Assembly: GCF_963678635.1 (NCBI RefSeq)
Contig: NC_087066.1
Span: forward strand, 392,201-456,200
From: Symsagittifera roscoffensis
Lineage: Eukaryota; Xenacoelomorpha; Acoela; Convolutidae
Reading direction: 5' to 3'
DNA length: 64,000 bases
Shown here: positions 30,506 to 40,954 of the stretch, piece by piece
Numbering within the stretch: the stretch's first letter is position 1
Layout of the letters: every line of letters begins with the position of its first letter
The notes under the pieces: generated by a model
The model's input: the letters and a program-made list of their open reading frames with translations, nothing else
What the model was told of the DNA's origin: nothing
Database searches by the model: none
Made by a program: the position numbers and the translations under genes

Positions 30506-30943
30506 TCAACACTTCTGCTCTTCTACCCTCTGTTTGCAGCAAAGTAGGGGATCCACGTTGGATTCTCTATTCCTGCAGAAGCTGTTGTGGAGACACAACG
30601 TCACGTTTCTCTCCAAATCTTCTTTCAGCATCTCTGCCTTCTCATTTCCACTACGCTCACTCGTCCTGGAAATTCTTTTCACAGCGGTGGTCACTGCATT
30701 CCGATGAGTCACGAGAGCTCGCTTGAAAGCTCTTGCCCCAATGTCCAGCTGATATTCACTGTACACTCTGCCATGCCTCGACATATGCTTTTTCGCATAC
30801 TCGTACAACCATGCAATCATGTTAGCTCTGAACCATGGCATCAATCGTTTTCTTGCCCATATCTTCTTCACTTCCATCGGAATGTTTAGAACTTTGCATA
30901 TTGTCTCAAAAAGATCTAAATCTTTTAGACAATCTAATTTCCG
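30506..30943 (-). pseudogene. C-terminal continuation of the giant ORF after a frameshift
   Basis: 146 codons in another frame take over just where the 1800-codon frame ends at 30906. The overlap runs through the same ~40 bases (…AGATTGTCTAAAAGATTTAG… split between frames). It has no proper start: its first codon is TTG. It encodes Arg/Lys-rich helical sequence with KKIWARKRLMPWFRANMIAW and no known domain. The simplest reading is that the giant protein originally continued here and lost frame by an indel at the AAAAG run. A programmed shift cannot be excluded. Confidence 0.6.
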
Positions 30944-33900
30944 CAACTGTTCTCTCCGGCGCTTCCTGTCTATTGTTTTCTTTCACATGAGCCTCCAGCC
31001 ATCGTATCGCCATCATAACTCCCACTATCACTAGTGTTATGGGCTGTGATGAGTCTGGTAAACCCATGGAGAGCAGCTCTCCAGAGTCCCAGATCAACAT
31101 CAGATTACTACGCTTGGGATACCACCAGGTCTGCAGCAAGCAGTGGCAAGGAAACTCGTCATGTGTCAACATGATGCTCCTCCAATTACGTTTTCCCGAA
31201 GCTTCCAGCAATGGTTCCACTTCCATCATCACTCGGTGGACTTCATCATTCTCATCTACTGCATTGTAATCTGTGACAGTTGATCCTCTCTGTTTCTGTT
31301 TTTCAAAGTCACTGAAGTTCCCGCTCACATATCCCATGAACTTCTTTCCTAGTATTGACTCCAACCCTTCTTTGGTTCTCTCTGGAACTGCTGAGAACAT
31401 CTTACATAGCAACTCGTAAGACTTCTCGGACATTCTCGCCAGTCTCACACACTTCGGCACTGAGAAGGCTTGATCCACAATCGTTCTTGTACTCTTCACG
31501 TCCACAGCTACGAAATGTACAGGATATCTGCTCTTGCACATTGGAGCCAACGTTGAACCCACCAAATATTGGGCTCCTGATGGTCTACAATAAGTTTCGC
31601 TGTGTCTGATGTTCATTTCTGTCTCGATTGCTTCCCTCCATTTTCCTATGTATTTCTGTTCAGTCTGCAGAACTCCTGGGAATTCTTCTACGCTGATGGC
31701 TGTGACCATCTCATGTTTCTGTTCTAGATTCAATAGTGACTCTAAAGAACCAAACATGCTGTAGAATCCTAGTGCAGTCACTAGATTCACATCGGTTCCT
31801 CCATGACAATCTGCTATCAGTTCCGTTTCCGTTCTTGCTTTCATCACTACGTTTCCAAATAATACTGTCAATTGCTTGTGTTGTTTCTCCAGGGTTTTCA
31901 CACAGTCTAGACCTCCACAAACGTGACCCTCCAGTCCACAGACTTCCGCCAGACAGCTACCAGGTTTGACCCAGTCTTCTGGTCCCCAGCCAGGCAACTC
32001 CACGTTATCTTCTCCGTTGCTCTTAGAGGCTGTTATCATCACATTATATATGATGTTGAGGTAACGCAGGTTACAGTCTGCATTCAGTTCCCTCTGTATG
32101 TCTTGTGTCGCCCGTAATATTGAGTCAGCGTTGGGACTAGGACACCATGATGGCCTCATCAATTCCCACAGTGCCATCAAGCTAGTTCTCAGTAATTCAT
32201 CTGAGAATCCCAACCCAAACTCCACTCTCTTGTCGGATTTCGGTACTGAAGGTGCAGTCACCTCTTCTTCCAAGACCAGTCCCAATTTGGCCTGTAGATT
32301 GTTGACGCTCTTAATCGTTACAATTCTGGATGTCCAGAATCTTAGTAACACCGCCTGCTGATAATCAAAGAAGCAAACGCGTATGTCTTCACTCAGGAAA
32401 GGATTGTACGCTATCCCTATGATCCCAGATACGTAGCTATATGATTTTTTCTTGATCGGTCCACAGTATTCACTGGATTTCGGCAATGCTCCCATAGATT
32501 CTTTAGTGAGTCTCAGCTCCTTGTTTGAGAATCTCCTGATTTCGACTATCTTTTTCATGGGTTCCAATTCCTCAGGTTCTTTCATGTTCACCCTCATCGG
32601 TTTACTTTGCTGCATATCCAGCAGTGCTAGCAAGAATAAGGCTTTCGTTCGCTCATCGCCTTCCCTCAACATTTTAACACAAGTGTTTAATGCAGGTACT
32701 GAAATTTGCTCTATCAGGAATCGAATGAAATAGAGAGCGTTTCTCCGCTTCGCACACGCTACTGCTGCTCCCTCCTGGACTATCAGATCCCTCAGACTCG
32801 TCATAAGGAAAACCTTTTCTTCTTTTGATCTCTTCCTTTCTTCTGAATCATACTCTTCGCGAGTCAGTCCCATCATGCACCAGGCGAACCTGAGTTGTAA
32901 CTCTGTTCTTACGTAAGGTACTGCCACGAGAGCATGTATTCTTGGCATAGTCCTCATTTCTTCTTCGAAGTACCTCAATACTACTGCTTTCCATGGAAGA
33001 CTCACTAACTGCTCGATCGTTTCCGCCTGTACGTCAGACGACGCCAAAGTCCCGTACGCCTTCTGCTTGAGGGTGGTGCCTTGCAACATCGTTTCCAGAT
33101 AACCCTCCATGGCTTTTTCGTCTTCCAGGGCCATTACATACCCTCTAGCCGAGTTTCGGTATTCCAACATCTCCATGTATCCACCGGTGGGTTCATCTAT
33201 CGACACTGTCTCCGACACTGTTAGTCGGTTGTATTCCACTGGTGTTAGTTGTCCTGCGACACTTCCCTTTCCATGATTCATGGGAGATGGCTTGAAGTCT
33301 CTCATTTTGCTCTCTCCACATTGGCTGAGTATTTCCATTTCTAAGGTTGCTCCAGTCAGAGTGCGGTCACTCCTTTTGGATTTATAACCGGTTGACTTTA
33401 TCCCTGCCATGAGAATGGGTGGCACCATCGCTATATCAGTTAATATTCTATCTGTTCCAGACAATTGATAATCACCCTGCCCCAAATCCATGACCTCCTT
33501 GACTCGCTTCCTTTTCGCTGAGTTACCAGCTTTCATCGATATTTCTGAATCCACTTTCGTCTTTCCAATTCTCCTCGGCATCACTCTGCTGCCTAACTTC
33601 ATTTTCATCGCATTGATTTTATCAATCACCATTTTTGATCGCATCGTCCCTCTCCTGGTTATTGACAGGTACACCACCTCTCCTTCATCGTCCTGCGGTG
33701 TCATCTTGATGGGAGAATTCGCTTCACTCTCATCAGTGGCTGAGTCGATCAACAACTCACTCAGTCTCCCTTCACACTCATCAAGCTTGTCAAGTACCTC
33801 TCTCACCAAGGGTTGGTTGAGACCCGTTTTCAGAATAGACTGGGTCCCATAGCTTTGAACCACGGTCCATACTTCTTCCATAAACGCCACTCTGTCCAGC

Positions 33901-36320
33901 TTACATCCCGTCCTACTCTCGTGGTCTCGGTGATGTACTTCCCATTCTTCTTCGGGCAGCGTTCCCAAGAAAGGTACTCTGGCTGAGGCCTCTATTCTTC
34001 TCCTCCGAGGTGATTCCATGAGGATTCTCTGGTCGTTATTTCTTGAATTGCCACGAGAGCTGCTCTCCGGCAAATTCCGTTTCATTTCCATAAAGGCTGA
34101 CGGAGGCTCCAGTGTCGAGATGCCTTCATCCGCTGGCTCAGTCGTTTCCAACGTATCTGCATTGTTCTCAAGATCACATGTTCCTCCTGTCGATGCCCTG
34201 TCGTCTTCCCCACCAGCTTGATCTTGTTGCATGGGTTCTTCGGTTTGACGACTTCCACCCTGTCCGTCATTTCTTTCTGACCTATCTTTGTTCGAGCTCG
34301 ATGGTCCTTGTTCGTCATTGTCGGCTTCTTCCTGGAATTTCGGTATGAGCAGTGTACCGGCCGATTTATCTTCCTCTTCTCCATGGACCACTTTGATTTC
34401 TTCGCAGCCGAAGGGTGCTAGGAAGGTCCTCGTCTGCAGTATTCCTCCCACTTTCATCTCCTGTTTTACGCTAGTCAGGATTAATGAGGCTTCAGGTAAT
34501 TCAATCCTGCCTCTCACTCTCATCGGAGCTAAGCCTAATCCCTTCCATTCCTCATCAAATCTTCCAGGCTTGGGAGTAGCGGCGTTGCTTATTCGCCTTC
34601 TCGTCGCTTGATCCGTGTATGCAAATCGTGTGTACTGTAACACGGCGGCATTTCTCCCCACGAAGTATGGTTCCATCGTTCCCGAGAATTTCCCTACTCT
34701 CCTTTCATTAGTTTCGAATGCTCTCAACCTATGAGTTTGTACCACGGAGACTGCTCCGAGCAACATCCTCCTTATCAGAGGGAATTCAGGGATTGCCTCC
34801 GGTAGCTTCTTGTAATTGCCCCAGTCCTTCGTCTCTTCTCTCACTTTGCGATATGCTGCAGTGAGACGAGGTACTCTGGTTATTTCACCATTCGTTTTGT
34901 CATAGGGTCTCAGATTCCAAAGCTTTGGAAACACCTCGATGTGTCCTCTTTCTACTTCTCCCATGCGGTCACGGAAGTGATCGTCAAAATTGATGACTGT
35001 CATCTCTGGCTCCGATTTTTTCGCAAATAACAGATCTTCACTCATGAGCTCCCGCAATGTGTGCTGCTCACACCAGTTCAGTGTACTACCGTCCACTGCC
35101 GATATGAGGTTCAGGTGCAGCACCGACCTCTTATATGCTTCCACTTTAACGTCAGGGAACGCAAACGTGACTGCTGGTCCATAGATCACTGTCACGAACT
35201 CCGTGACTCCTCTGATCAGCGCCAAGGGATCGGTTCTCATAGCCAAGCTCAGATCCGTTAATAGCGGCATGCCTCCAACATGTCGTCTAACATCTTCCTC
35301 TCTTTCAATCGTCTCGTCTTCTCCCGTTCCGAAGCGATTTTGCTGTAAGAGATATTGGATAAGAGTGTGTCTCAGGTCTCTTATCTTGTTCCACGAGTCC
35401 GTGGATTTCTTCATATCCAAGTTCCTCACTCTCTCTTTCATCTGCTCTGGACAACGTGCCAGTTTCATTAGTCCTCCCAATTTTCCGTGGGTAATTGCGA
35501 TCAATGTCAGAAGTCCATCTAGCCGCAGGTTCTGTTTTCCATCGGTGAGCAGTATCGCCGGTCCTTTCACGAAACTCTCCTCTCCGAATGTCACGAACAA
35601 GGCTATTAGTTCCACTATCGATACTCTCACTACTGCTTGGAGGAATTCCTTTATCAAATAGTGCGAGACTTTCGGGTAAACTTTTGCCAAGAAGGACGCG
35701 GTCCATCCGGCTCCCAACCCTTCTAGCATGCTCTCTGTCCTTTCAAAGCCCTCCTGTCCTTTCACTTCCTGGGTCCAGAAGGTTTCCAGAGTAATCTGAC
35801 TCATTCTGTTCACAAACTCAGCGGTCTTTTCTCCGGCATTTTCCGCCAGGTTCACCTCCTTCAACAAGTAGGCATATAACTTCGTGATCATTACGGGGCC
35901 TTGCTGAAAAGCATCTGCACCCAATGCCGCTACTCTAGGGTTCAGGTGTAGCCACTGGTTGGCTTCCGGCTTGGTTCTCAGAACCATCGCCTCCAGATGA
36001 GCTCTCGTCTCTAGTGAATTTTTTCTTCTTGTGTCTTCACTTGCCTCTTCCATTGCTCGGAACCATACGTCGTTGGACATTGCCGTGATCACTCGATGGT
36101 CGTCGTCTATTCCCGGTTTCAGTTTGAGTTGTCGACTGAAATTGGACAGTTCCAACCCCAGCACTTCGACCAACACTAACATGTGTAGCGCGTGATCCTT
36201 GAATCCTCTCATCGCGTTTGAGATATCTGACCATACTGCAGGCAGTTCAGCCTTAAGTGGCCTCAGGTTCTCCATTTCCATCATGCGATTCGGGGCTGAT
36301 ATGATCACATCATATTTTCA
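30906..36320 (-). CDS. Giant ORF of the retroelement, 1800-codon part; function unknown
   Basis: An open frame of about 1800 codons that follows the 36321-37529 frame after one in-frame TGA (36318-36320). Its nominal first codon is GTG, so translation is not expected to start here. Residues 68-71 (D-D-D-H after KLKPGI) fit block V of an SGNH hydrolase, completing a domain whose blocks I and III lie before the TGA. The next ~500 residues are helical and unrecognised. About 700-800 is acidic and low complexity (Glu/Gln/Ser/Asn), and the remainder is again helical. A Cys cluster, C-x4-C-x6-C-x4-C, lies near residues 1449-1467 and could bind zinc. Near the C-terminus ITLVIVGVMMAIRW is hydrophobic, but there is no signal peptide or envelope pattern. 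The length of the open frame argues for a once-selected protein. Confidence 0.75.
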
Positions 36321-37529
36321 TTCTGAAAGTAAGGCTACCATTGCATACACAAATTTCAGTCCATCCGGGAGATGTGCATATCCCGGAGACAACGCAAATA
36401 CTACTCTCAATGCCACTTTATTGAATGACCCCTCCTTCGTCGCATCCACCACTTCACCCATCGACACCAGGATGTCTTTTATCGCTGGCCATACTGCGTT
36501 TTCTGCTGTTGTAGGATCTCTGAGCCTGCTCAGAAAACCTTTACTGTGTAGATGGTCATTGATGCCAGCAAACACAATCGTAATTGGGTTCATGTCTGTC
36601 TGCCTTTGTACCCCTATAGCCAAAGATACTGATTGCAATAGGTCTAGGTCAACCGCGGCCAACATTATGACGTCCGGCCAAAACAAAGACTTGGAGGTGT
36701 GCACGAACTCTGAATTCGCTACTACCATGATCTTGGCCTTCCTCATCTCTGCTTTGTCATAGGCGGCGAAGATGGTCTCATCTTTCTTTATTGCTGTCAA
36801 TCCGCCATATCTCTGGGCATCACCATCTTGGTTCACTAGTTTTGGGTACACTCTCTCCTTCACATGACCAGGTGGTGTCGTCAGCTGCCTGAATATCTTC
36901 ACGTGTTGTCCAATTGGCGCTCTCGTCGTCAGGAATCTTCCTGGTCTCTCTTCACGATTCCCTTCATCATGATTCAGTCTTACATCTTGCAACGGTCTCG
37001 CATTCACTGGTCCCATCGTGTTGTTAGAGGGCAGTCCCTCCAAGTCAGCAAATCTTAAGGCCGTCGTGGAGGTGAAATTTATGCTAGCGGCTATCAACCA
37101 GTCTACGCCGGTTATTGAGTACAATCTGCTGACGGATAGCATCGCTCCATTCAGTATCCTCCTTGCATCTTCGATGAAGCTTACTCTCTGTAGGTCCAGC
37201 TTCATTGGTTCGTCTTTGTATATATGCCAGGGAGACGGTATGGGTCTCGACCACATCAATGAGCCTCTGCTCGGTCTCTCCTCTCGACTGGTACTCGTCG
37301 TCTCCGATCTAGTGTCCGATCTAGATGTGCCTGCTGCCTCTTCGATTGGTTGGTTGACAGGTCCTATTCTTCTCCTAGGATCATTAGTCCTCCTCATCGG
37401 TGCTTCTCCCAAACGATCCTGTACGTAATGTTCTTCGACCTGGTTCGCTGGAGCTTTGTTGCCGGTAATTCGTGACGGCCGGGACCGTACCCAAGCGTGT
37501 TTCCAGGCTAGGAGGCACAAAGGTGGTAA
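36318..37529 (-). CDS. Giant ORF, N-terminal part with degenerate SGNH-like domain
   Basis: About 400 codons ending at TGA 36318-36320. The frame opens after a TGA at 37530 with a TTG, and no early ATG fits, so the true start is probably in the 37384-37581 frame just upstream. Residues ~40-95 are Arg/Ser/Thr-rich and disordered. From ~260, KIMVVANSEF, then DVIMLAAVDLDLL, then ITIVFAGINDHLH follow the spacing of SGNH blocks I, II and III. Block I is Ala-Asn-Ser in place of Gly-Asp-Ser, while block III keeps Gly-x-Asn-Asp (residues 319-322). The domain's block V lies beyond the TGA. It is probably a paralogue of the SGNH domain in the neighbouring 580-residue ORF, perhaps without catalysis. Confidence 0.65.
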   Translation of the reverse strand, partial: LPPLCLLAWKHAWVRSRPSRITGNKAPANQVEEHYVQDRLGEAPMRRTNDPRRRIGPVNQPIEEAAGTSRSDTRSETTSTSREERPSRGSLMWSRPIPSPWHIYKDEPMKLDLQRVSFIEDARRILNGAMLSVSRLYSITGVDWLIAASINFTSTTALRFADLEGLPSNNTMGPVNARPLQDVRLNHDEGNREERPGRFLTTRAPIGQHVKIFRQLTTPPGHVKERVYPKLVNQDGDAQRYGGLTAIKKDETIFAAYDKAEMRKAKIMVVANSEFVHTSKSLFWPDVIMLAAVDLDLLQSVSLAIGVQRQTDMNPITIVFAGINDHLHSKGFLSRLRDPTTAENAVWPAIKDILVSMGEVVDATKEGSFNKVALRVVFALSPGYAHLPDGLKFVYAMVALLSE

Positions 37530-37581
37530 TCACCGCATCACTCACCGTTCCCTCTTCCTTCAGCACTCCTGTGTCACAGAG
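37384..37581 (-). pseudogene. Short frame linking the SGNH ORF to the giant ORF
   Basis: Directly after the TAA of the 580-residue ORF the same frame stays open for about 65 codons (DAVITTFVPPSLETRLGTVP), overlapping the start of the next frame. It has only a GTG near its beginning. It probably encodes the original N-terminus of the giant protein before a frameshift around 37.45-37.53 kb, or a read-through linker. Confidence 0.4.
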
Positions 37582-39324
37582 TTATGCTTCCAGCTCATCC
37601 AACCGTTCTTGGAAGACTCGATTCAACCAAGCTTGTCCTCCAATACTGTCGAAGTGGATGCCATCCGTGGTCAGTCTGGCCTGATCCATGGCTCTCAACT
37701 CATGTTCGATGTCCATGAGGATCATTCTTCCGGCATTTCGACTTGCTAGGTTCCTCAAGATGTTGTTCCATCTTATGACTCCCTCGTTGTGCCTTCTTTC
37801 TGATGCTGTCAGGCTTCTCGCGTTCATTGGCACAGTGCAAACGGTCAGTACCGCGCAACTGAATTTCTGCCAGAGAGTAGTAAACAAACACACCATCATT
37901 GACTCCCACAGTGCTTCCTGCTCGTCTGAACCTCTGGAGATGTCATTCGTCCCAACTAAGATCATCACATTGGGAATCTTCCCTGGATTCATCAGTTCCA
38001 CCATCCGATATAATTGGGCTATCGTCGCGCCTCCAAAGGCCATCACCGTGGTGACCCACGAGGTCCTCAAATTCGACAGCACTCTGACTAAGCTGTCTCC
38101 CAATATCAGATGAGATGTCCCGAGTGGTGGTTGCTGCAGGTTCACAGCCGGGCTCCAGGTAGCTCGATTGAAGCAGGCCCTCGGATCTGTCTCCGGAACT
38201 CCCGTGAAATTATATTTCAATTGATTATTCTTCTGCACGTCTATTATACGAGACACTTTCTTCGCTGGCATCTTTCGTACTTTCCTCTCTGGGTTTCTCG
38301 AGCTCCCCATGAGTGGTGTCACGTTACTTATCCCTTGTCTGATCACGGTCTGGGAGAGTTGTACTCTGCCCGTATCGTCAATCGTTCCATAGGGTGCAGT
38401 CACCCCGGAACCTGGTGCATTCTTGTTAGCGACCAATCGTCCAGCTATCTCTATCAGCTTCCTCGCTGTCTGTTCTACAACGGGATCACCCAAGGTGTCA
38501 CTAGGATCCGGGATTGTTACTCGATTTGTCTCTGCTGGGAGCTGTGTCTCCGTTGTTTGACTCATTTCTCGAGGCGTCAAGAGCTCCATCGGGGACTGCC
38601 CACGAGGAATATCCCTTGCAGGTATCACTTTCTCCACGGCCGTTGTCAATGCCACCTGCTCCGATCGCTCTTTGTATTCCTGCCTTAAGCGCTCAATCTC
38701 TTGACCCTGCTTTTTGTTGCAGTCTTCAAACAACTTTCTCCACATGTCCCGATCTTCCTCCATCTGGAGCATGCTTTTGGTCATCTCGTCCAGCTCCTTC
38801 TTCGTACTTCTCAGCTGATCGTTCATCTCGTCCAGATCTTGTATGGTTTGGTTCGTCTGAACCTTCTGTGCTACTTTCGCCCTTTTTGGTGGCACAGCTG
38901 CTCTCAGTGGTGAACCAGACGAGGTCGCCTCGCTGTTCAACTCCCGATGCATTCTCGTCAGCCCAGGTTTAGGCTTAGAGGGCATTGGCATCTCACCTGG
39001 TTGGTAAGTCCTAGAACTTCCCAATCCAGGCTCATTCGCAAAGTCACTCCCTGAGAGAGCCCCGTTTCTCCACCTCATCACTCTCATGTTCGGGCGGTCT
39101 AGTACTCCTCTTTCTCCATATGCTGCCATCAACAGGACTTCCGTGGGGCGGTCCCCACGGTTGTCGTGCCCCAAGATGTTGATCAGGGCGGTTAGCAACA
39201 TGACCACCTCTGGGTCCTCCAGAGCGAAGTCTCGTTCGATCAGCCGACGATAGATCGCATCTACCATCGGTCCCACATATGCCTCTGCCAGGTCCATCAA
39301 TTCATCCAGGTTGAAGTTGTCCAT
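37582..39324 (-). CDS. Retroelement protein with coiled coil and C-terminal SGNH/GDSL hydrolase domain
   Basis: 580 residues from a good ATG at 39324. Residues 1-70 are acidic and helical. About 160-225 is a predicted coiled coil (DEMNDQLRSTKKELDEMTKS), as in oligomerising ORF1/Gag-like proteins. About 400-575 is an SGNH hydrolase: block I G409-D410-S411, block II G431/G432, block III G458-T-N460-D461, block V D554-x-x-H557. All four blocks are intact, so esterase or acyl-hydrolase activity is plausible. SGNH/esterase domains are known in ORF1 of some CR1-type LINEs; their role is unsettled. Here the gene is separate from pol, 400 bp downstream of it, in a different frame, so it needs its own transcript, splicing or re-initiation. 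Confidence 0.85.
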   Translation of the reverse strand: MDNFNLDELMDLAEAYVGPMVDAIYRRLIERDFALEDPEVVMLLTALINILGHDNRGDRPTEVLLMAAYGERGVLDRPNMRVMRWRNGALSGSDFANEPGLGSSRTYQPGEMPMPSKPKPGLTRMHRELNSEATSSGSPLRAAVPPKRAKVAQKVQTNQTIQDLDEMNDQLRSTKKELDEMTKSMLQMEEDRDMWRKLFEDCNKKQGQEIERLRQEYKERSEQVALTTAVEKVIPARDIPRGQSPMELLTPREMSQTTETQLPAETNRVTIPDPSDTLGDPVVEQTARKLIEIAGRLVANKNAPGSGVTAPYGTIDDTGRVQLSQTVIRQGISNVTPLMGSSRNPERKVRKMPAKKVSRIIDVQKNNQLKYNFTGVPETDPRACFNRATWSPAVNLQQPPLGTSHLILGDSLVRVLSNLRTSWVTTVMAFGGATIAQLYRMVELMNPGKIPNVMILVGTNDISRGSDEQEALWESMMVCLFTTLWQKFSCAVLTVCTVPMNARSLTASERRHNEGVIRWNNILRNLASRNAGRMILMDIEHELRAMDQARLTTDGIHFDSIGGQAWLNRVFQERLDELEA

Positions 39325-39722
39325 TCTATTCTTTTCAAGTTTGATTTGATTCGATTCGATATCTGACTCAAGTGAGTAATTTAAATGATCAATCAGGATC
39401 TAGAAAAGAAATAACGAATATCACACTTGTCAGTTTCACCCTAACATATATCGTTAAAATTTGCTTAAAACAGTTCAGATAAAAGATTTTTATCCTAAAA
39501 TTTATTAAAATCAATTGGTTTCTAAAATTTTGGAATTCGACCTAAGATTGGACAGTCCAAACTTTGGATCTATTCCCAAGATCGTCATTTAGTTTTTCAT
39601 GGTCACTAACCCCTACTTACCCATTATCTTAATAACCTAACAAATAACATAACATAACATAACACACATATCACATATTACATACAACTTAGTCTTTGGC
39701 CTAACACCCTCTCGCACATCAC
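39325..39722 (-). other. Intergenic gap between pol/macro ORF and SGNH ORF
   Basis: About 400 bp, AT-rich, with a short (ATAAC)n-like stretch at 39645-39665. It separates two otherwise closely packed coding blocks and may hold a splice acceptor or internal promoter for the downstream genes; no definite motif was identified. Confidence 0.5.
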
Positions 39723-40954
39723 TCAGCCTATACTTAAGTAATTTTTCTTATGTAGATATACTTGTATGTTCGTATCAGAGAATATCACGTGTACAAGCGC
39801 GTACAATTCCCGAGGATGCAGTCTTCCTCTGTTTGGATCGTACACTGGAAAGGAGAGCTCCTTCACGTCCATTTCCACAAGGAAGTCCCTCAGCCTCGTC
39901 AAAGACAAGACTAGATTTTCTGGGTCCACGTGCTGCTTCTCTGTCGCCCTCGTTACCAAGAAGCATAAGTTTTTTCCCGGTATCTGCGACACCGCCGGAG
40001 GTAAGGCTGCTACGCCCCCTATCCCTTGTCTTTGCTTCCAAAGGAATTCCACGTTTCTGTATTCCCTCTTAAAATCTGCCGCTAGCGCTGTCCTAAAACT
40101 CATGTCTGCGGTGATCGCTATCGCACATGTTCTGTTTGTGAGTATGAAATCACTTTCTGTTAGTATTATGTTAATAGAATATTCATTTGGTAAATTAAAA
40201 TATGACTCAACTACACTGCCTATGTCAGGTTTCTTAGGTTCTTCGCCTGTTTCTGCTTCTAAGTCTCCTGTTTCTCTTGCTATTCTTAATTTTTTTGTTA
40301 TCAAGTTTTCAGTGTGGGTAAGTCCTACCACCACTCCCCGGACAAAAATATCCATCGACGTCCCCGTCGATCGCATACCGGGTATCAAGTCAAGGTTAAA
40401 AGCTGGAATGAGTAGTCGTCCTTCCTGGGCAACCCAGGAAGGATCATCTCGTTCAGTCTTGATGTATTTCATGCTTTCACGATCTACGTCTTGAATCGTG
40501 ACGCTGGTCTCCTCTGGATCCGAGGTCGTTTCATTCAGCCACTCTAAGACACGCAGGTTTGTCAGGTCTTGTTCATATGACTGCTGTTGCTCATCGTCGA
40601 ATTCTACCTCGGGTTTCGACCAGTCGTCAACCCACTCATCGTTGTGATCATCGACTATGTCAATGTCTTGTGACACAGTTATTTCCTCTAGACCCACTAC
40701 TTCCTCCACTATTTTCTTTAGATCTATCCTATCCACTACAAAGTCGTCACCGTAAGGATTGTATTTCTTTCTTGGTCTCGTCCCGTCCTTCTGACGAGTC
40801 TGTATCGTGAACGGAAGATCCGGTTCCAAGTTCTTGGGAACCTCTATCTGATCGGGATCCTGCCAATCTTCTTCTGCGTAGGGTAAGGTTTCATCGTCCA
40901 CTTCGATCTGTTCGTTTGGATCCAGGTCCAGCGGTGTATCCGTACCTTCCTCTA
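39723..40954 (-). CDS. C-terminal Pol extension with macro-like (ADP-ribose-binding fold) domain
   Basis: About 392 codons from the first GTG at 40901. The frame is open further up to ~40954, overlapping the integrase C-terminus in another frame, so it is probably the end of the Pol polyprotein after a one-base shift. The N-terminal half is very acidic. About 245-390 resembles a macro domain: CAIAITADMSFRTALAADFK (the A-D-x-x-x-G/A-x-A-x-x-F-K helix), GIGGVAALP, NLCFLVTRATEK, LVLSLTRLRDFL, VKELSFPVYD, and a last strand FSDTNIQVYLHKK. Macro domains bind or remove ADP-ribose and occur in host defence-countering proteins of several RNA viruses. Whether the ligand pocket is functional is not clear. 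It contains the PPT-like 10-mer at 40334-40343. Confidence 0.65.

Noticed and set aside
30906-36308. Envelope gene (retrovirus-like) for the giant ORF
   Set aside because: No signal peptide, no furin-type site followed by a fusion peptide, and no convincing C-terminal anchor; SGNH blocks lie at its beginning instead.
38110-38972. Plus-strand frames of 152-192 codons opposite the SGNH ORF
   Set aside because: Shadows of the minus-strand gene: no motif, and composition mirrors the coding strand.
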